From Bacillota bacterium (GTDB lineage Bacteria > Bacillota > Clostridia > Lachnospirales > Lachnospiraceae): DNA of 64,000 bases. A program made the translations under genes and the position numbers. Location: positions 1-64,000 of the forward strand of contig JAEWSH010000133.1 of the NCBI GenBank assembly GCA_023398375.1, in the 5' to 3' direction. Positions 1 to 9,185 of this stretch are shown piece after piece (position 1 is the stretch's first letter; every line of letters starts with the position of its first letter). The notes under the pieces were generated by a model, which saw only the letters and a list, made by a program, of their open reading frames with translations, was not told the DNA's origin and ran no database searches.

Positions 1-31
1 GATAATTACTAATAGGTCGAGGGCTTATCCT
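1..31 (+). rRNA. 3' end of 23S rRNA (partial)
   Basis: The first bases contain the conserved 3' terminal motif of clostridial 23S rRNA (ctaataggtcgagggctt), so the window opens inside the last few bases of an rRNA operon. The exact 3' end is estimated. No 5S rRNA follows before the tRNA genes. A short inverted repeat (gatgtcat / atgacatc) lies just downstream. Confidence 0.75.
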
Positions 32-152
32 AAAGGAGATGTCATTGATGACATCAGGGAATGTGTAGAAAGAACGGATGGAAAGAGATTAATCAGTATT
101 CGGTTTTGAAGGTATGAGAGTTTGGAAGAAACAGGCAGGAATACCGTAATAA

Positions 153-224
153 TCCTCGATAGCTCAGCGGTAGAGCATTCGGCTGTTAACCGAAGGGTCG
201 TAGGTTCGAACCCTACTCGGGGAG
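153..224 (+). tRNA. tRNA-Asn (GTT)
   Basis: A 72-nt cloverleaf. The acceptor arm tcctcga pairs with tcgggga with one G-U pair. The anticodon loop is ctgttaa with GTT anticodon, the T loop is ggttcgaac, and the discriminator base is G. No CCA is encoded. It is first of a three-tRNA cluster behind the rRNA operon. Confidence 0.95.
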
Positions 225-281
225 TTAAAGTTTCAGCGGGGCTGAAACAGAACGCATGAGTGATTTGCGTAAAAATACTAA

Positions 282-353
282 GGCTCCGTGGTCAAGCGGT
301 TAAGACATCGCCCTTTCACGGCGGTAACACGGGTTCGATTCCCGTCGGAGTCA
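282..353 (+). tRNA. tRNA-Glu (TTC)
   Basis: A 72-nt cloverleaf. Acceptor ggctccg pairs with cggagtc, the anticodon loop is cctttca with TTC anticodon, the T loop is ggttcgatt, and the discriminator base is A. No CCA is encoded. Confidence 0.95.
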
Positions 354-435
354 TTTATAACTGGTTTTTAGTATATGATGATTTTTAGTTGACTGAAAAT
401 TGTCATTTTGTTATAATTAAAAAGTTAATAAATAT

Positions 436-506
436 GGTCCCATAGCCAAGTGGTAAGGCAAAGGTCTGCAACACCTCTATCACCAGTTCAAATCTGGTTG
501 GGACCT
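436..506 (+). tRNA. tRNA-Cys (GCA)
   Basis: A 71-nt cloverleaf. Acceptor ggtccca pairs perfectly with tgggacc, the anticodon loop is tctgcaa with GCA anticodon, and the discriminator is U as expected for cysteine tRNAs. It is last of the cluster and is followed at once by a terminator. Confidence 0.95.
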
Positions 507-510
507 CTTA

Positions 511-546
511 AAAGAACTTCAAACTTAATTGTTTGAAGTTCTTTTA
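511..546 (+). terminator. Rho-independent terminator of the rRNA/tRNA unit
   Basis: An inverted repeat (aaagaacttcaaac ... gtttgaagttcttt) with a 6-nt loop and a T-rich tail sits 4 nt after tRNA-Cys. From here to 688 I see only the ribosome binding site of the next gene. Confidence 0.8.
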
Positions 547-688
547 TTTACGCGAGTTATTAGGAAAAAGCTCTGTTAGTAGAAGCATTTGACGAATATC
601 GCGATTACGGGGAAAACACAAGTATGTATCCTCTAATTGCATGTTTCTGGTCATCATAGTAGAATAAGATAAAAGGAGGAAATAACAG

Positions 689-1429
689 ATGATATTTATA
701 TGTGTTGGAATTTTTTTCATACTTTATTTTATAGGTATCGCATGCTATACGGGACTTAATTCAAAGTTTCCAATAGTCTGGTTCATTATTGGAGCTCTTA
801 GCTTATTATTAGGCATTGTGTTGGAAAATAAATGGATTATACCGGAGAGATGCCCTAAAACGCTGCAGGGTATTGCGGGTGCCTTGATCATAGCCGCTGT
901 TATGATATATATGACCGTTCAAATACTCATTTTCTCACAATTTAAGAGGAAAGTGAAAAACGGATTACCATACATAATTGTATTAGGTGCGCAAATGAAA
1001 TTACATGGACCAAGTAAAATATTGAAAAGAAGATTAGAAAAAGCATATGAGTATCTGACACAAAATATAAAAACAGTAGTTATTGTATCAGGAGGACAAG
1101 GAAGCAATGAACCTATGTCTGAGGCGGAGGGGATGCGGCTCTATTTAATGGAGAAAGGGATAGAACCCAAAAGAATCAAGAAAGAAGATTTGTCCGTGAA
1201 TACACATCAGAACCTGATATTTAGTAAAAAATTATATTTACAGGGAGTGAAGGAGATAGGTGTAGTATCCAGTAATTTTCATATGTTCAGGGCGAAAAAA
1301 ATAGCTCTGAAAGCTGGATTCCAAAAAGTATATGGAATACCGGCATATTCAGAACCGCTTATGTTACTGAACCATACTTCCCGTGAAGTATGTGGAATCA
1401 TAAAAGATTACTTGGCAGGAAATTTATAG
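689..1429 (+). CDS. YdcF/SanA-like DUF218 membrane protein
   Basis: A 246-residue protein with three hydrophobic segments (about residues 1-22, 28-50, 60-85) followed by a DUF218 domain. The domain shows VLGAQ near residue 98, VIVSGGQG near 132, a SEAEGM motif and VVSSNFHMFRA near 205, which are typical of the YdcF/SanA/ElyC family. These are envelope-associated proteins linked to cell-wall or surface-polymer homeostasis, with no agreed reaction. The ATG follows an aaaggagg site at 675-681. It ends 4 bp before the convergent GH43 gene. Family assignment is confident; function is not. Confidence 0.85.
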   Translation: MIFICVGIFFILYFIGIACYTGLNSKFPIVWFIIGALSLLLGIVLENKWIIPERCPKTLQGIAGALIIAAVMIYMTVQILIFSQFKRKVKNGLPYIIVLGAQMKLHGPSKILKRRLEKAYEYLTQNIKTVVIVSGGQGSNEPMSEAEGMRLYLMEKGIEPKRIKKEDLSVNTHQNLIFSKKLYLQGVKEIGVVSSNFHMFRAKKIALKAGFQKVYGIPAYSEPLMLLNHTSREVCGIIKDYLAGNL

Positions 1430-1432
1430 ATA

Positions 1433-2971
1433 CTACTTTTCCTCGCCGGTGTAGGAAAACCAGTCAAAGTATGCCTGCGCAGGATGGTCAGTATCTGCAG
1501 AAACAGCATACATACCACAGCATACGCCTACAAAATCAGAATAAGCAGACTCGGTAGAGAGATGCTTGGTAACGGTATGATCCAGTTCATTGCTGCAATC
1601 CTCACTATTTCCATAGCGGAAATGGTATTGAGTAGGTGTAGCTTTGATCTCTAGAAAAATAAAAGAACGATTCTTAATATCTGCTGCTAATGGAGCAGTA
1701 TTCGTAATCACACTAATATCAGCTACATTCTTGCGGACAAATAGAGCAGGAACATCATCTATTCTTGTTATACCGAGTTCAAAGTGATGCTCGTTATCAT
1801 AATAAATGCACAAACCAGCTTCGTTGCAGGTATCTGGAGTAAATTCCATTTTGGTCTTAAAGCTGCAATAAAAGTGCTGTTGTCTTCTTAGAACAAAAGC
1901 CGGCGAAGCGAGTGCATTTAATGAATGTTCATTACTGATTAGATGTAACCATCCCGAACGATCTGTCAGGGAGTAGTTTTTCTGTAAAAAACTGCGCATA
2001 AAAAATAAATGATAAGGAAGCGATATCTCATTAAAATCATCAAAGGTATTCCAACTGACAGGAGCAATGATATCAGCTGTAATATCAGGCAAAGGTCCAT
2101 CCATCCGGGGATGAACGTGCCCATTGATTCCGACATTAGGCCAATCATCCTGCCATGTAATAGGAACGAGAATCGTTTCACGTCCTAGGTGGTGGAAAAA
2201 GTGTTCCAGGGGGCGTTGACAGAGAGCGACAATCCACCAATTTCCTTCTCCATCTATAAAATAATCGGCATGTCCCACAGCCTGCAAGGAAATTTCAGGC
2301 TGTTCTCGGTTCGTTAGAACCGGATTGCGGGGGCAGGCTTCGTACGGTCCCCACAAATTGCTGCTTCGTGCAAGCGTTATCATGTGTCCTTCTCTGGTAC
2401 CACCTTCAGCAATATTCAGGTAGTAATATCCGTTTCTGGTAAAAATGTGAGGACCCTCCGGATCACGACCACCTGTTCCGCGCCATAACAATTGGAAGGA
2501 AGATAAAAGGCTTCCGGTAGTGACATCTATTTCGGCCTGATAGATACCAAGTCCTACTTCGTCAGGAACGGAAAGCTGCATATAGGAATGATCGCATTCA
2601 AAGAATAAAGATGGATCATACCCTTCACAAGATATGAGGATGGGATCAGACCATTCTTTGGTAATGTCATCCGTAGTTAAAATAAAAGTTCCTTTTCCGA
2701 TATCAGTTGTTATCATATAAAAAATGCCGTTATGATAGCGCAAGGTTGGTGCAAAAATACCCCCAGAACATCTGCAGTTACGGATATCTATCTGACTGTC
2801 GCGCGTAATGCAATGACCAATCTGTGTCCAATGAATGAGATCCTTGCTCTGGAAGATCGGGATACCCGGTAAGTATTCAAAAGTACTATTAATGAGATAA
2901 TAAGTATTATCAACTTTACAAATACTAGGATCAGGATAAAAACCAGGTAAGATTGGATTGTAATATTGCAT
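1433..2971 (-). CDS. GH43 family beta-xylosidase/arabinofuranosidase
   Basis: 512 residues, matching two-domain GH43 beta-xylosidases: a five-bladed propeller (about 1-300) and a C-terminal beta-sandwich (about 320-512). The three catalytic acids are visible: Asp14 in FYPDPS (base), Asp119 in GYDPS (pKa modulator) and Glu172 in DPEGPH (acid). No signal peptide is present, so it probably acts in the cytoplasm on imported xylo- or arabinoxylo-oligosaccharides. A ggagg site precedes the ATG. It lies just downstream of an AraC gene on the same strand and opposite an oligosaccharide importer operon that also ends in a GH3 enzyme. Confidence 0.92.
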   Translation of the reverse strand: MQYYNPILPGFYPDPSICKVDNTYYLINSTFEYLPGIPIFQSKDLIHWTQIGHCITRDSQIDIRNCRCSGGIFAPTLRYHNGIFYMITTDIGKGTFILTTDDITKEWSDPILISCEGYDPSLFFECDHSYMQLSVPDEVGLGIYQAEIDVTTGSLLSSFQLLWRGTGGRDPEGPHIFTRNGYYYLNIAEGGTREGHMITLARSSNLWGPYEACPRNPVLTNREQPEISLQAVGHADYFIDGEGNWWIVALCQRPLEHFFHHLGRETILVPITWQDDWPNVGINGHVHPRMDGPLPDITADIIAPVSWNTFDDFNEISLPYHLFFMRSFLQKNYSLTDRSGWLHLISNEHSLNALASPAFVLRRQQHFYCSFKTKMEFTPDTCNEAGLCIYYDNEHHFELGITRIDDVPALFVRKNVADISVITNTAPLAADIKNRSFIFLEIKATPTQYHFRYGNSEDCSNELDHTVTKHLSTESAYSDFVGVCCGMYAVSADTDHPAQAYFDWFSYTGEEK

Positions 2972-2993
2972 AAAAAACCTCCATAAATATTTT

Positions 2994-3851
2994 TTAAGAT
3001 GAGTACATGTTTCTGAATTCTGTCGGGGTACAATCTTTGATGATCTTGAACATCCTGATAAAAGCTGACAAACTGCTGAATCCGGATTGCAGTGATACTT
3101 CAGTGATAGAAATATCTGGATTTACAAGCAGTTTCTCGGCGCAGGCAATTCGTTTCTGATTCAGATATTTATAAAAAGACACTCCCGTAAATTGCTTGAA
3201 TAGACGGGTAAAGTGATATTTACTGAAACCGATCAGATTGGCAACCTCATCTAATGTTAAATCTTCAGTACAGTGCTCATTTATATAGTTACATACAGAA
3301 AGGAATTTTTCCGTATATTCTTTTTGCTTATTTGAAGTCACATCAAATTTCTCACTATCATTTGCACAATTTCTTCCTATTAGTACGAATATTTGAATTA
3401 ACTTTGCATAAATTGAAGCATTATTTAAAATATCAGTACTATAATATTCATCACGTATTTCCAACATAAGTCTGGCTACTTCCTCGTGAATGACTTGTGA
3501 ATTTTCTGCAGTAATCAAAAGAGCCGGAGAAATAATTGAAAGAGTAGATTCTAATTCTTTAATATTATGCAATAAGGTAAAGTCGGGTTGAAAAAAAAGA
3601 CGTTCACCTGATGGTGGTGCATATAAGCTGTGTATGACACCGGAATTGATAATTAAAATATCAGTTTCCTGTAACGTATACTTATTACCGCTGCAGATTA
3701 CCTCATAGCTATTCTTAATAGGCATAACGATTTCGAGCGGTGTATGCCAGTGACTTGGATAATTTTCATATTCATCATTATCATAAAGCCGGAAGCCGGA
3801 ATCTTCTTTAAAGTTAACGGTCTCATGAATACCATTTAGTGTCTCGATCAT
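2994..3851 (-). CDS. AraC family transcriptional regulator (cupin-type)
   Basis: About 285 residues. An N-terminal cupin-like sensor carries SHWHTPLEIV, and the C-terminal double HTH carries LDEVANLIGFSKYHFTRLFKQ and ITEVSLQSGFSSLSAFIRMFK. An upstream in-frame ATG at 3866 is possible, but its own bases supply the ribosome binding site (tggaga) for the ATG at 3851, which I prefer. It is probably co-transcribed with the GH43 gene and is well placed to control both that gene and the divergent ABC operon. The ligand is probably a xylan-derived sugar (inference). Confidence 0.9.
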   Translation of the reverse strand: MIETLNGIHETVNFKEDSGFRLYDNDEYENYPSHWHTPLEIVMPIKNSYEVICSGNKYTLQETDILIINSGVIHSLYAPPSGERLFFQPDFTLLHNIKELESTLSIISPALLITAENSQVIHEEVARLMLEIRDEYYSTDILNNASIYAKLIQIFVLIGRNCANDSEKFDVTSNKQKEYTEKFLSVCNYINEHCTEDLTLDEVANLIGFSKYHFTRLFKQFTGVSFYKYLNQKRIACAEKLLVNPDISITEVSLQSGFSSLSAFIRMFKIIKDCTPTEFRNMYSS

Positions 3852-4241
3852 AGTAATTATCTCCATGTTGTTAAATATTAAGGTGGACTTGTTTATCGTT
3901 TTACAAAAAGAGTATCAAAAATTGCTATTTCTGCAAATAATGAAATAATTAGTTATCAAAACTTGCCAATTGCAATAAGTAAATAATAACATAAACTCAA
4001 TAAATAGCAACTATTTATTGATATAAATAGTTGCTCATTAGCATTGAAAAGGTAATAATGCATAAACAGTATAAATAATATATATATAAAATGTACAAAG
4101 AGCATATACGCAAATAATAAAGCATAGCAATAATTAGGAATCAAAAAGCAATTATTGATAAGCATAGTAAAAAGCAATTTGTTATACTGCAAGAGTAGTG
4201 AGAACTTGTAACGTTTTCAAAAATAATAGGGAGGAATTAAG
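3852..4241. promoter_or_regulatory. Divergent AT-rich control region between AraC and ABC operons
   Basis: No gene is seen in these 390 bp. A perfect 12-bp inverted repeat with a 6-nt loop lies at 4006-4017/4024-4035 (agcaactattta). Related agcaa-ATT words recur: agcaataatt near 4122, agcaattattgata at 4148-4160, agcaattt at 4173-4180 and the reverse form attgctatt near 3920. A possible -10 box (tatact) is at 4183-4188 without a convincing -35, as expected for an activator-dependent promoter. The repeated words are candidate AraC sites. Confidence 0.5.
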
Positions 4242-5612
4242 ATGAAATTGAAAAAAGTTTTAGCATTAGCATTAACAGTTGTTATGACGGCTTCAATGGT
4301 AGTAGGCTGTGGAAGCTCACAAACAACATCAGAAGGAACAACTGACAGTGCATCCGCAGAAGGGACATCAGAAAGCTCAGGTGCATCAGCACCGGCAAAA
4401 GAAGGTGATGAAGAAATTACGTGGGTATTCTGGGATGACTTGGAAGCAACAGATGATCTTATGACAAAACAATATGCAGAAACAGTGAAAAGATTCAATG
4501 AAGCAGATAATGGCTACCATGTAAATGTTGTTACAACTAACTTAGAAGAGTATTTGGCAAAAATAAATGCTATGATTGCAGCAGGACAGACTCCGGACGT
4601 TTTCATTATTGACCCGGGACCTAGATTAGATACCTATGTAAATAACGGTGTGGCAATGGATCTTACAGATATTCTTGCAAAAGATAAAGAATGGAGCGAC
4701 ACTTTTACCGGTGGTATCTTTGAAAGATTAACATATGATGGAAAGATCATGGCAGTTCCAACAAACTTTGCATCTGCATGTGTTTTCTATAATACAGAGA
4801 TCTTTGAAAAAGTAGGAATAAAAGAAACACCTAAAACATGGGATGAATTTATGGCAGACTGTAAGCTCATTAAAGATGCTGGATATGATCCGATTTCCGT
4901 TTCAGCTGGAACACCTTGGTGCTTATCTATGATAGCTGGTTACCTTTGCGATAGAGAAGGCGGTCCTGACAATCTTCAGGGAATCAAAGATGGTACAGCA
5001 AAATGGACAGATCCGACTTTTGTAGATGCAACAAAGAAATTGGTCGATATGTCACAATACTTCCAGGCTACCTATTCAGGAGATTCCAATGATCAGGCAG
5101 TTGCTAATTTCTATAATGGAACAGCTGCTATGCTGGTTCAGGGTTCCTGGGCCATCGCACAGATTAATGGTAATAACCCGGAAATGGAAGATAAATGTGG
5201 TGTATTCCAGTTCCCTGGAATTGAAGGCGGCGCTGATCCTAACAGAATGATTGTTAAAACAGATAATTTAATGATATCTGCAACAACAAAACATTTAGAT
5301 GCTTGTATTGCATTTTTGAAAGAAATGACAGGGGATACAGCACAGAAAGCAACAGCGGAAATTGCTGGAAAGATTCCTGTAACAAATGTTGAAATTGATA
5401 CAAATGTTGCACCAAAACAATTTTCTTATGTAGAAGATGTATTAAGTAACATGACAGGTACCCTTGGCTTTTATAATGAATCCTTAGCATCTACAGAAGC
5501 TGGTGACAGATTCGACAATACAATGGTATCCATTGTAATGGGACAGATGACGCCGGAAGAAGGATTACAGGATTTGCAGGACTGGTATGATGCAAATGTT
5601 AATAACAAATAA
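4242..5612 (+). CDS. Extracellular sugar-binding lipoprotein of an ABC importer
   Basis: 456 residues. A lipoprotein signal ends MVVGC (Cys23), followed by a Ser/Thr/Glu-rich linker and a family 1 carbohydrate-binding fold (EITWVFWDD at the start of the mature domain, GTAAMLVQGSWAI about residue 290). It captures an oligosaccharide outside the membrane and delivers it to the two permeases downstream. No ATPase gene is in the operon, so a shared MsmX/MsmK-type ATPase elsewhere is expected. The gagg ribosome binding site is 4229-4236. With GH43 and GH3 neighbours, a xylo-oligosaccharide is the likeliest cargo (inference). Confidence 0.92.
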   Translation: MKLKKVLALALTVVMTASMVVGCGSSQTTSEGTTDSASAEGTSESSGASAPAKEGDEEITWVFWDDLEATDDLMTKQYAETVKRFNEADNGYHVNVVTTNLEEYLAKINAMIAAGQTPDVFIIDPGPRLDTYVNNGVAMDLTDILAKDKEWSDTFTGGIFERLTYDGKIMAVPTNFASACVFYNTEIFEKVGIKETPKTWDEFMADCKLIKDAGYDPISVSAGTPWCLSMIAGYLCDREGGPDNLQGIKDGTAKWTDPTFVDATKKLVDMSQYFQATYSGDSNDQAVANFYNGTAAMLVQGSWAIAQINGNNPEMEDKCGVFQFPGIEGGADPNRMIVKTDNLMISATTKHLDACIAFLKEMTGDTAQKATAEIAGKIPVTNVEIDTNVAPKQFSYVEDVLSNMTGTLGFYNESLASTEAGDRFDNTMVSIVMGQMTPEEGLQDLQDWYDANVNNK

Positions 5613-5636
5613 ATAGAATAAAAAGCAGTTCATTCA

Positions 5637-5668
5637 TATACAGGATTAGTGAATGCTAATCCTGTATA
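5637..5668 (+). terminator. Intercistronic hairpin behind the binding-protein gene
   Basis: A perfect 12-bp stem (tatacaggatta / taatcctgtata) with an 8-nt loop lies between the binding-protein and permease genes, followed by acttttaagg. It probably protects the 3' end of the upstream message or attenuates readthrough, giving more binding protein than permease. Confidence 0.65.
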
Positions 5669-5687
5669 CTTTTAAGGAGAAAGTCAT

Positions 5688-6575
5688 ATGGAAAAATTAT
5701 TACGTGATAAAAAGGCCATATGCCTGTTTATTGCACCGGCGGCTATATTGTTCACAATTATCTTGTTTGTTCCGATTGCATATTCATTTTATATATCACT
5801 TTGTGATTGGAATGCGTTATCGGTGCCGGAATTTTCAGGCATAAAAAATTACATAGAACTATTTAGTAAAGATGATGTATTCAAGACCTCGCTAAAGAAT
5901 TCCATCTTTTTCATGATCTTTTCTCTTGTGACCCAACAAATCGTAGGGTTATTTTTAGCGGTTATACTATCGAATCTGAAACACGGCAGAAATGTATTTA
6001 AAAATATTTATTATCTGCCATGTGTATTATCCTCTGCAGCATTAGGATTATTATTTAGTTTTCTGTTCAATCCGAAAATGGGCGTAAATCAAATACTTGC
6101 GGTTGTGGGAATAAAAGGTCCGTTATGGCTGATGGATGTAAAAGGATTTATTCCGCTTCCTATGTGGGTGATTGCAGCTATTTCCTTATGGATTTACGTA
6201 GGTACTACAATGATGCTCTACATGGCTGGCATAGCAGGTATTGATACTTCATTGTTTGAGGCTTCTTATATTGACGGAGCTAATAAATGGAAAACATTCA
6301 GACACGTTACATTACCATTATTGAAACCGATGGCAAAAACGACAATATCATTGACGTGTATCGGATCTTTGAAATTTTTTGATCTTGTATATAACATGAC
6401 ACAAGGTGGACCTAATAATAAAACACATACAATGGCAACCTGGTTATATTTGGAAGCATTTAAATACTTTAAATATGGATATGCAAGTGCGATATCAATC
6501 GTACTTTTGATTATATGTTTAGCTGTCACATTACTTGTCAACAAATGTATCAACACAAAAGACTTTGAAGGCTAG
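5688..6575 (+). CDS. Sugar ABC importer permease (MalF/UgpA type)
   Basis: 295 residues with six membrane segments and the cytoplasmic EAA loop (EASYIDGANKWKTFRHVTLP, about residues 195-214) that docks on the ATPase. It forms a heterodimeric channel with the next gene. An aaggag site precedes the ATG by 7 bases, and the following permease begins 12 bp after its stop. Confidence 0.92.
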   Translation: MEKLLRDKKAICLFIAPAAILFTIILFVPIAYSFYISLCDWNALSVPEFSGIKNYIELFSKDDVFKTSLKNSIFFMIFSLVTQQIVGLFLAVILSNLKHGRNVFKNIYYLPCVLSSAALGLLFSFLFNPKMGVNQILAVVGIKGPLWLMDVKGFIPLPMWVIAAISLWIYVGTTMMLYMAGIAGIDTSLFEASYIDGANKWKTFRHVTLPLLKPMAKTTISLTCIGSLKFFDLVYNMTQGGPNNKTHTMATWLYLEAFKYFKYGYASAISIVLLIICLAVTLLVNKCINTKDFEG

Positions 6576-6587
6576 GAGGAAAGACAG

Positions 6588-7439
6588 ATGAATACGACTA
6601 TAAAAAGAAACAAAAAGCCAGTCAGTATAAATACAATTTTAATCTATGCTTTTCTGGTGCTATTGGCAATTATATATATAGTGCCTTTATTATGGATGTT
6701 GTCCGTTTCGGTAAAAACAAATAGTGAAGTATTTGCCAATCCATTTGGTCTGCCGGAAGTATGGCAGTGGCAGAATTTTTCTTTTGCATGGAATGTGGGT
6801 AGATTAGGGGTAGCACTTCGTAATTCTGCAGTTGTATGTACAGTTACACTTGTCGTAAGTATGTTATTTGGAAGTATGGCTGCATTTGCAATCGGAAGAA
6901 TGAAATGGAAATTATCAAATGCTGCGTTAGGATATTTTATGATCGGAATGATGGTTCCTGTACACTGTATTTTAATTCCGCTGTTTGTTATGTTCGCAAA
7001 GCTAAATTTGGCTAATAGTCTGTTAGGTATTATTATCCCGTACATTACATTTTCCCTGCCAATGACTATATTTATTCTGACAGGTTTTTTCAAGAGTATG
7101 CCAAGAGAATTATTCGAAGCAGCCTGCATTGACGGATGTTCTATTTATGGATGCTTTTTTAGAATTGCCTTGCCGCTTTCAGCCACGGGGCTGTTCGTTA
7201 CAGGATTAATGACGTTCATTAATAACTGGAATGAGCTGCTGGTTGCAATGGTTTTCATATCAGATACAGAGAAAAAGACATTACCGGTCACATTGACATA
7301 TTTCGTTGGACCGTATGCAACAAATTATGTACAGATGTTCGCGGCAATTATTATAGCAATTGCCCCAACCATTATTGTATATTGTATGTTCAGCAATAAG
7401 ATCGTAGCAGGTCTTACGGCTGGTGCTGTGAAAGGGTAA
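6588..7439 (+). CDS. Sugar ABC importer permease (MalG/UgpE type)
   Basis: 283 residues, six membrane segments, EAA loop EAACIDGCSIYGCFFRIALP around residue 175, and the usual C-terminal GLTAGAVKG tail of MalG-type subunits. It pairs with the preceding permease. Only 17 bp separate it from the adenylation-carrier gene, so the import genes and the biosynthetic insert are probably on one message. Confidence 0.92.
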   Translation: MNTTIKRNKKPVSINTILIYAFLVLLAIIYIVPLLWMLSVSVKTNSEVFANPFGLPEVWQWQNFSFAWNVGRLGVALRNSAVVCTVTLVVSMLFGSMAAFAIGRMKWKLSNAALGYFMIGMMVPVHCILIPLFVMFAKLNLANSLLGIIIPYITFSLPMTIFILTGFFKSMPRELFEAACIDGCSIYGCFFRIALPLSATGLFVTGLMTFINNWNELLVAMVFISDTEKKTLPVTLTYFVGPYATNYVQMFAAIIIAIAPTIIVYCMFSNKIVAGLTAGAVKG

Positions 7440-7456
7440 CTGATGAGGAAGATGCT

Positions 7457-9163
7457 ATGTCAAATACTTTCGAGGAATTTTTCAATTCATGTTTGAAAAG
7501 CAACAAAATAGCAATCAAGCATTATGACAACGAAATATCATATAAAACGCTCTTGGAAAAATCAAATAAAGTAGCTATAAGTTTAAATAGACAGGGCATT
7601 CAGAAAGAAGATATCATTGCAATTATTGGAAAAAGAAGTATTGAACTTGTAATCTGCGTTCTTGGTATTATTCAGGCAGGTGGAGCTTATGTAATTATTA
7701 ATTCTGAATGGCCTAAAGATAGAATTGATCTTATGCTGCATGAAATAGATGCAAAAGGAGTACTAATTCTTGAAAAGGCTGAATACAAGAATGAAAAAAT
7801 AAAAATATTTACTACCAATGTCAATGAAAAACCGGTAAGCAGTAAAAGAGTTACATGTTGTCGTAGTAAAGAGGACTTATTGTACATAGTGTTTACTTCT
7901 GGAACAACGGGAAATCCTAAAGCAATTATGATTGAGGATCATAATTTATTATCATATATTAATTCATTTATAAAGTTATTTGAGGTTACTGATAAAGATA
8001 AGACGTTACAGCAATCACCTTGTTATTATGACGGTTTTGCTGAAGAAATATTTAGTATACTATTTTGCGGAGGAACTTTAATTATTCCTAATGAAGAAGA
8101 TGTGAAAAATCCTAAGCTCCTGAAAAAGGTATGCGAGAACTTTGAAGTTACAATACTTGCGTCTACTCCTGTCATGATTAAATATTTGAATCAGTTAGGA
8201 GATATTAGTCCGCTGAGATGTTTATTAAGCAGCGGCGAAGTGCTGAGCGAAAAATATTATGACCGACTGATAGATAATTGTGAAGTATATAATATGTATG
8301 GTCCGTCTGAAGCCACGATTTTATCAACTTATCATAAGTGTCTGAAACATGAGGTAGAAGTGCCCATAGGGAAACCGTTAGAACATTGTAATATTGCCAT
8401 ATATAACGATGAACTGGAAGCGATTAATAAAGGCCAAATTGGAAATATCATTATTTTCGGAGAAGGAGTAGGCAGAGGATATAAAAATGTCACTGAAAAT
8501 AATGGATTTTTAGAATTAGATGGGAAAAAAGCTTATTATACTGGAGATTATGGAAGGGTAGGTGATGATGGGAACCTCTATTTTGAAGGGAGAAAAGATA
8601 GGCAGGTTAAAATTAGGGGGAATCGTGTTGAATTAGAAGAAATTTCTAAAATTGCTGAAGATCATTCGGAAATTTTTTGTGCAGCGGCAATATCTTTTAT
8701 AAAAAATAATGAACATGAAATATGTATGTTTTATGAAGGAATACTTGAAGTGCCAGAATTAAAGGTTTTCTTGATTGAAAGATTGCCAGACTATATGATA
8801 CCGGCAGAAATAATAAAAAAGAAAGAAATACCTTTATTAGAAAACGGAAAAAAAGATTATTCCAAAATGAAACAGTTACTAGATAAACATTTGGAAAAAT
8901 CCTCAGATTTTAATCTGAAAATTGTTAATTCAAAATATGAGAGATTCTTAAAGATTATTATTCGAAATATTGGAAACAAAGAAATAATAACCAATAAAAT
9001 GCTAGACACAAAATTAGATGAATTGGGGGTAAGTTCGCTTACATTTGTACAATTAATTATTGCGTTGGAAAGAGAATATAAAATTACATTTGGGGACCAG
9101 TTTTTAATTAGAACTCGGTATGATAATTTAAAAGATCTTTATGATTATGTGTGTAGTACATAA
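7457..9163 (+). CDS. Stand-alone NRPS-like adenylation-peptidyl carrier didomain
   Basis: 568 residues. The adenylation domain spans about 10-480: A3 VFTSGTTGNPK (145-155), A4-region YYDGFAEEIF with Asp192 at the position that normally holds the substrate amino group, A5 NMYGPSEAT, A7 YYTGDYGRV, A8 GRKDRQVKIRGNRVELEEI, and A10 ENGKKDYSK with the catalytic Lys. A carrier domain follows (about 490-568), with Ser527 in ELGVSSL as the phosphopantetheine site. It should activate an amino acid as the AMP ester and load it on its own carrier arm. No condensation or thioesterase domain is present; a BtrH-like protein two genes on may do the transfer. The substrate code cannot be read with certainty. 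Confidence 0.88.
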   Translation: MSNTFEEFFNSCLKSNKIAIKHYDNEISYKTLLEKSNKVAISLNRQGIQKEDIIAIIGKRSIELVICVLGIIQAGGAYVIINSEWPKDRIDLMLHEIDAKGVLILEKAEYKNEKIKIFTTNVNEKPVSSKRVTCCRSKEDLLYIVFTSGTTGNPKAIMIEDHNLLSYINSFIKLFEVTDKDKTLQQSPCYYDGFAEEIFSILFCGGTLIIPNEEDVKNPKLLKKVCENFEVTILASTPVMIKYLNQLGDISPLRCLLSSGEVLSEKYYDRLIDNCEVYNMYGPSEATILSTYHKCLKHEVEVPIGKPLEHCNIAIYNDELEAINKGQIGNIIIFGEGVGRGYKNVTENNGFLELDGKKAYYTGDYGRVGDDGNLYFEGRKDRQVKIRGNRVELEEISKIAEDHSEIFCAAAISFIKNNEHEICMFYEGILEVPELKVFLIERLPDYMIPAEIIKKKEIPLLENGKKDYSKMKQLLDKHLEKSSDFNLKIVNSKYERFLKIIIRNIGNKEIITNKMLDTKLDELGVSSLTFVQLIIALEREYKITFGDQFLIRTRYDNLKDLYDYVCST

Positions 9164-9185
9164 GAAAAACAGGGGTAATAATAAA

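Noticed and set aside
32..152. 5S rRNA gene between 23S and tRNA-Asn
   Set aside because: No 5S-like sequence is present; the gap holds only a short inverted repeat and AT-rich spacer.
4206..4219. Possible CcpA cre site (tgtaacgttttca) in the leader of the first ABC operon
   Set aside because: It is one base short of the cre spacing and lacks symmetry around the central CG.
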